In this document: positions 5,059 to 6,837 of the stretch, in pieces
How positions within the stretch are numbered: the stretch's first letter is position 1
Layout of the letters: each line of letters begins with the position of its first letter
NCBI GenBank assembly: GCA_026398285.1
Contig: JAPLTI010000253.1
Coordinates: forward strand, 1 to 6,837
Length of the DNA stretch: 6,837 nucleotides
Direction: 5' to 3'
Source: Verrucomicrobiota bacterium
GTDB lineage: Bacteria; Verrucomicrobiota; Verrucomicrobiia; Chthoniobacterales; Terrimicrobiaceae
Notes under the pieces: model-generated
Databases searched by the model: none
Told to the model about the DNA's origin: nothing
Seen by the model: only the letters and a program-made list of their open reading frames with translations
Made by a program: the position numbers and the translations under genes

Positions 5059-6837
5059 TTGATCTCTGTTCGGCGAAATGGAAGATTCGCGGCCATAAGC
5101 AAGGAATATTACAGTTGGGAAAAAGACTCCCGGGGTTCCGAAAAACCATTCTACGCCCGCAAAATCGTGTGGGTGCCGCTGGCGGTCCTCGGCGTGGGCA
5201 TTTTGGCCACGTGGATCAGCTTCGGCGTGCTCACGCAGAAATACGAGGCGCGTGCGGACGAGTTCGACCTCAAGCAGGTGAGCCAGATGGAAGCGGCATC
5301 GATCCTCTACGACCGCAAGGGGCGCGAATTCGGGAAGCTTTTCATACAAAACCGCCAACCTGTTTCTTACGACCGCCTGCCGCCGATGTTGGTAAAGGCC
5401 GTGATCGCCGCCGAGGACAACCGTTTTTACGATCACGACGGCGTGGACTACATGGGCATCTTCCGAGCGGCCATAACGAACTGGCGCAAGGGCCGCATCG
5501 CTCAGGGGGCCAGCACGGTGACACAGCAACTCGCCCGCAATTCCTTCGAGCTTCGCGAACGCACCTACGAGCGCAAACTGGTGGAGCTCTATCTCGCTTG
5601 GCGCATCGAAAAAAATTTCAGCAAGAAGGAGATCATGGAGCACTACTTGAACCGCGTCTATTTCGGCAGCGGCTTCTATGGTGCGGAAGCGGCCTCGCAG
5701 GGGTATTTCGGAAAAAACTCGATCGATATGACAATCGGTCAGTGTGCTACCCTTGCCGGACTGCTCAAGAGCCCCCAAGCGCTCTCGCCTTTTAACAATC
5801 CTAATGACTCCAGCGAGTCCCGGAATTTCGTCCTCGGGCGCATGCGCGAGCTGGGATTCATCACGCGCAAGCAATACGAGGAGGAGCTAGCCTCACCACT
5901 CGGAACCGTGCAACGCACGAATCCCTTCAAGGTCAGCTACGCCATCGAATTGATCCGCCAGCAGGTCATCAAGGCGCTCGGCTTCGAGCGCGCCATGAAC
6001 GGGGGATACCGCATCGACACGACATTGGACTCCGACTTGCAGCAGGCGGCTGACCGCGCCACGCGGGAGGTTTTATTAAAAATCGAGCAACAGCCAGGCT
6101 ACAGCCACCCGACATTCGAGCAATACCGCGCGGCCACCAAGAAAATCGAAGACGCGATCAATCGTGGCAATATGTCCGTTAAGATGCCGGAGCCGAAATA
6201 CCTGCAAGGCGCCGCTCTGGTTGTAGAAAACACAGCGGGCGGGATTCTCGCACTCACCGGTGGGCGTGATTTCAAACACAGTGAATACAACCGCTCCCTC
6301 CAAGGAAAACGCCCGGCCGGCACGGTATTCACGCCCTTTGTTTTCGCATCCGCCTACGAATCTGGCATCTTTCCTGGCGAGATCGTGCAGGACGCCTGTA
6401 TCGATAACCGCTACGTGATGGTCGGCGGCGAGACTGGTCTCCTCGGCGAGTGGGGCGTTGAGATCGAAGACAACGAATACGAAGGCCCCATGACCACCCG
6501 CGATGCGCTGGTGAAGGGCAAGAACGCCGCCACAGTTCGTCTTGGAATGCAGGTCGGTCTCGATGCGGTAAAAAAAACTGCCGCCGCTGCGGGCATCAGC
6601 TCGCCGTTGCGGGATTACTCGAACTCCTTTCTCGGCAGCAGTGAACTCAGCCTCGATGAACTCGTGCTCGGCTACACCGTCTTTCCCAATGTCGGCCAGC
6701 GCCCCGCAGACCTCTACATCATCCAGTCGATCCGCGAGCCCGAGGGAGAGATCATTTTTAAGGCCCCCCGCAAGCGCTACCGCGCGATCTCACCCGCCGC
6801 CGCCTACGAGACGCATTCTGTGATGGCTGATTTCATG
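5059..6837 (+). CDS. Class A penicillin-binding protein with degenerate transpeptidase domain (partial, 3' end cut)
   Basis: The frame is open from the M20 stop (5038-5040) to the window end. The only usual start in frame is TTG at 5059, giving at least 593 residues, so the start is uncertain. From that start, residues 1-35 are cytoplasmic, 36-58 a membrane anchor, and the rest periplasmic. The GT51 glycosyltransferase that polymerises lipid II is intact: AAEDNRFYDHDG with catalytic E119, QGASTVTQQLARN (149-161), KKEIMEHYLNRVYFG (about 189-203) and a SPFNNP block. The transpeptidase part begins near 385 and is truncated. Where active enzymes have SxxFKP with nucleophile Ser and Lys, this protein has T422-V-F-T425-P. 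Where they have SxN it has G487-K-N489. Peptide cross-linking by this protein is therefore unlikely. The third motif (KTG) lies beyond the window. The frame is easily overlooked because it never reaches a stop here. Confidence 0.87.
   Translation, partial: MISVRRNGRFAAISKEYYSWEKDSRGSEKPFYARKIVWVPLAVLGVGILATWISFGVLTQKYEARADEFDLKQVSQMEAASILYDRKGREFGKLFIQNRQPVSYDRLPPMLVKAVIAAEDNRFYDHDGVDYMGIFRAAITNWRKGRIAQGASTVTQQLARNSFELRERTYERKLVELYLAWRIEKNFSKKEIMEHYLNRVYFGSGFYGAEAASQGYFGKNSIDMTIGQCATLAGLLKSPQALSPFNNPNDSSESRNFVLGRMRELGFITRKQYEEELASPLGTVQRTNPFKVSYAIELIRQQVIKALGFERAMNGGYRIDTTLDSDLQQAADRATREVLLKIEQQPGYSHPTFEQYRAATKKIEDAINRGNMSVKMPEPKYLQGAALVVENTAGGILALTGGRDFKHSEYNRSLQGKRPAGTVFTPFVFASAYESGIFPGEIVQDACIDNRYVMVGGETGLLGEWGVEIEDNEYEGPMTTRDALVKGKNAATVRLGMQVGLDAVKKTAAAAGISSPLRDYSNSFLGSSELSLDELVLGYTVFPNVGQRPADLYIIQSIREPEGEIIFKAPRKRYRAISPAAAYETHSVMADFM

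Noticed and set aside
5050..5874. 274-codon minus-strand frame opposite the penicillin-binding protein
   Set aside because: Antisense shadow of a frame with clear GT51 motifs; typical of GC-rich coding DNA.

Overview
The window looks like a chromosomal segment of a fairly GC-rich bacterium. Shine-Dalgarno sequences are almost absent: none of the plausible starts (207, 458, 973, 1904, 2999, 3937, or the penicillin-binding protein start) has a good AGGAGG-like site at normal spacing. That, together with SAM plus FGE-sulfatase proteins, suggests a lineage such as Verrucomicrobiota or another PVC-group bacterium. This placement is inference; no marker gene proves it.

Left part (1-2806). After about 190 bases with no identifiable gene comes a two-gene type II toxin-antitoxin module: a Phd/YefM-like antitoxin (207-461) and a PIN-domain ribonuclease toxin (458-910). 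They overlap by ATGA. A perfect 18-bp palindrome sits directly against the antitoxin start codon and over a likely -10 box. Two tandem paralogues follow (973-1827 and 1904-2806). Each has an N-terminal SAM domain fused to an FGE-sulfatase (C-type-lectin-like) domain without the cysteine pair of real formylglycine-generating enzymes. The first copy is shorter and more degenerate.

Middle (2807-2998). A tRNA-Leu(GAG) gene lies on the minus strand with its own good promoter. Its 3' end points toward the SAM-FGE and toxin-antitoxin side, so the left part may be an accessory island next to a tRNA.

Right part (2999-6837). Three plus-strand genes look like housekeeping or envelope functions: a UDP-glucuronate 4-epimerase-like sugar-nucleotide epimerase, an M20 zinc deacylase of the ArgE/DapE type that overlaps it by ATGA, and a class A penicillin-binding protein that runs off the window end. 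The last has an intact GT51 glycosyltransferase domain, but its transpeptidase domain has lost the catalytic Ser and Lys of SxxK (now TVFT) and the Ser of SxN (now GKN). It also has no ATG or GTG start in frame. The pseudo-transpeptidase and the SAM-FGE pair are the two most interesting signals. No CRISPR, insertion sequence, rRNA or phage gene was seen.
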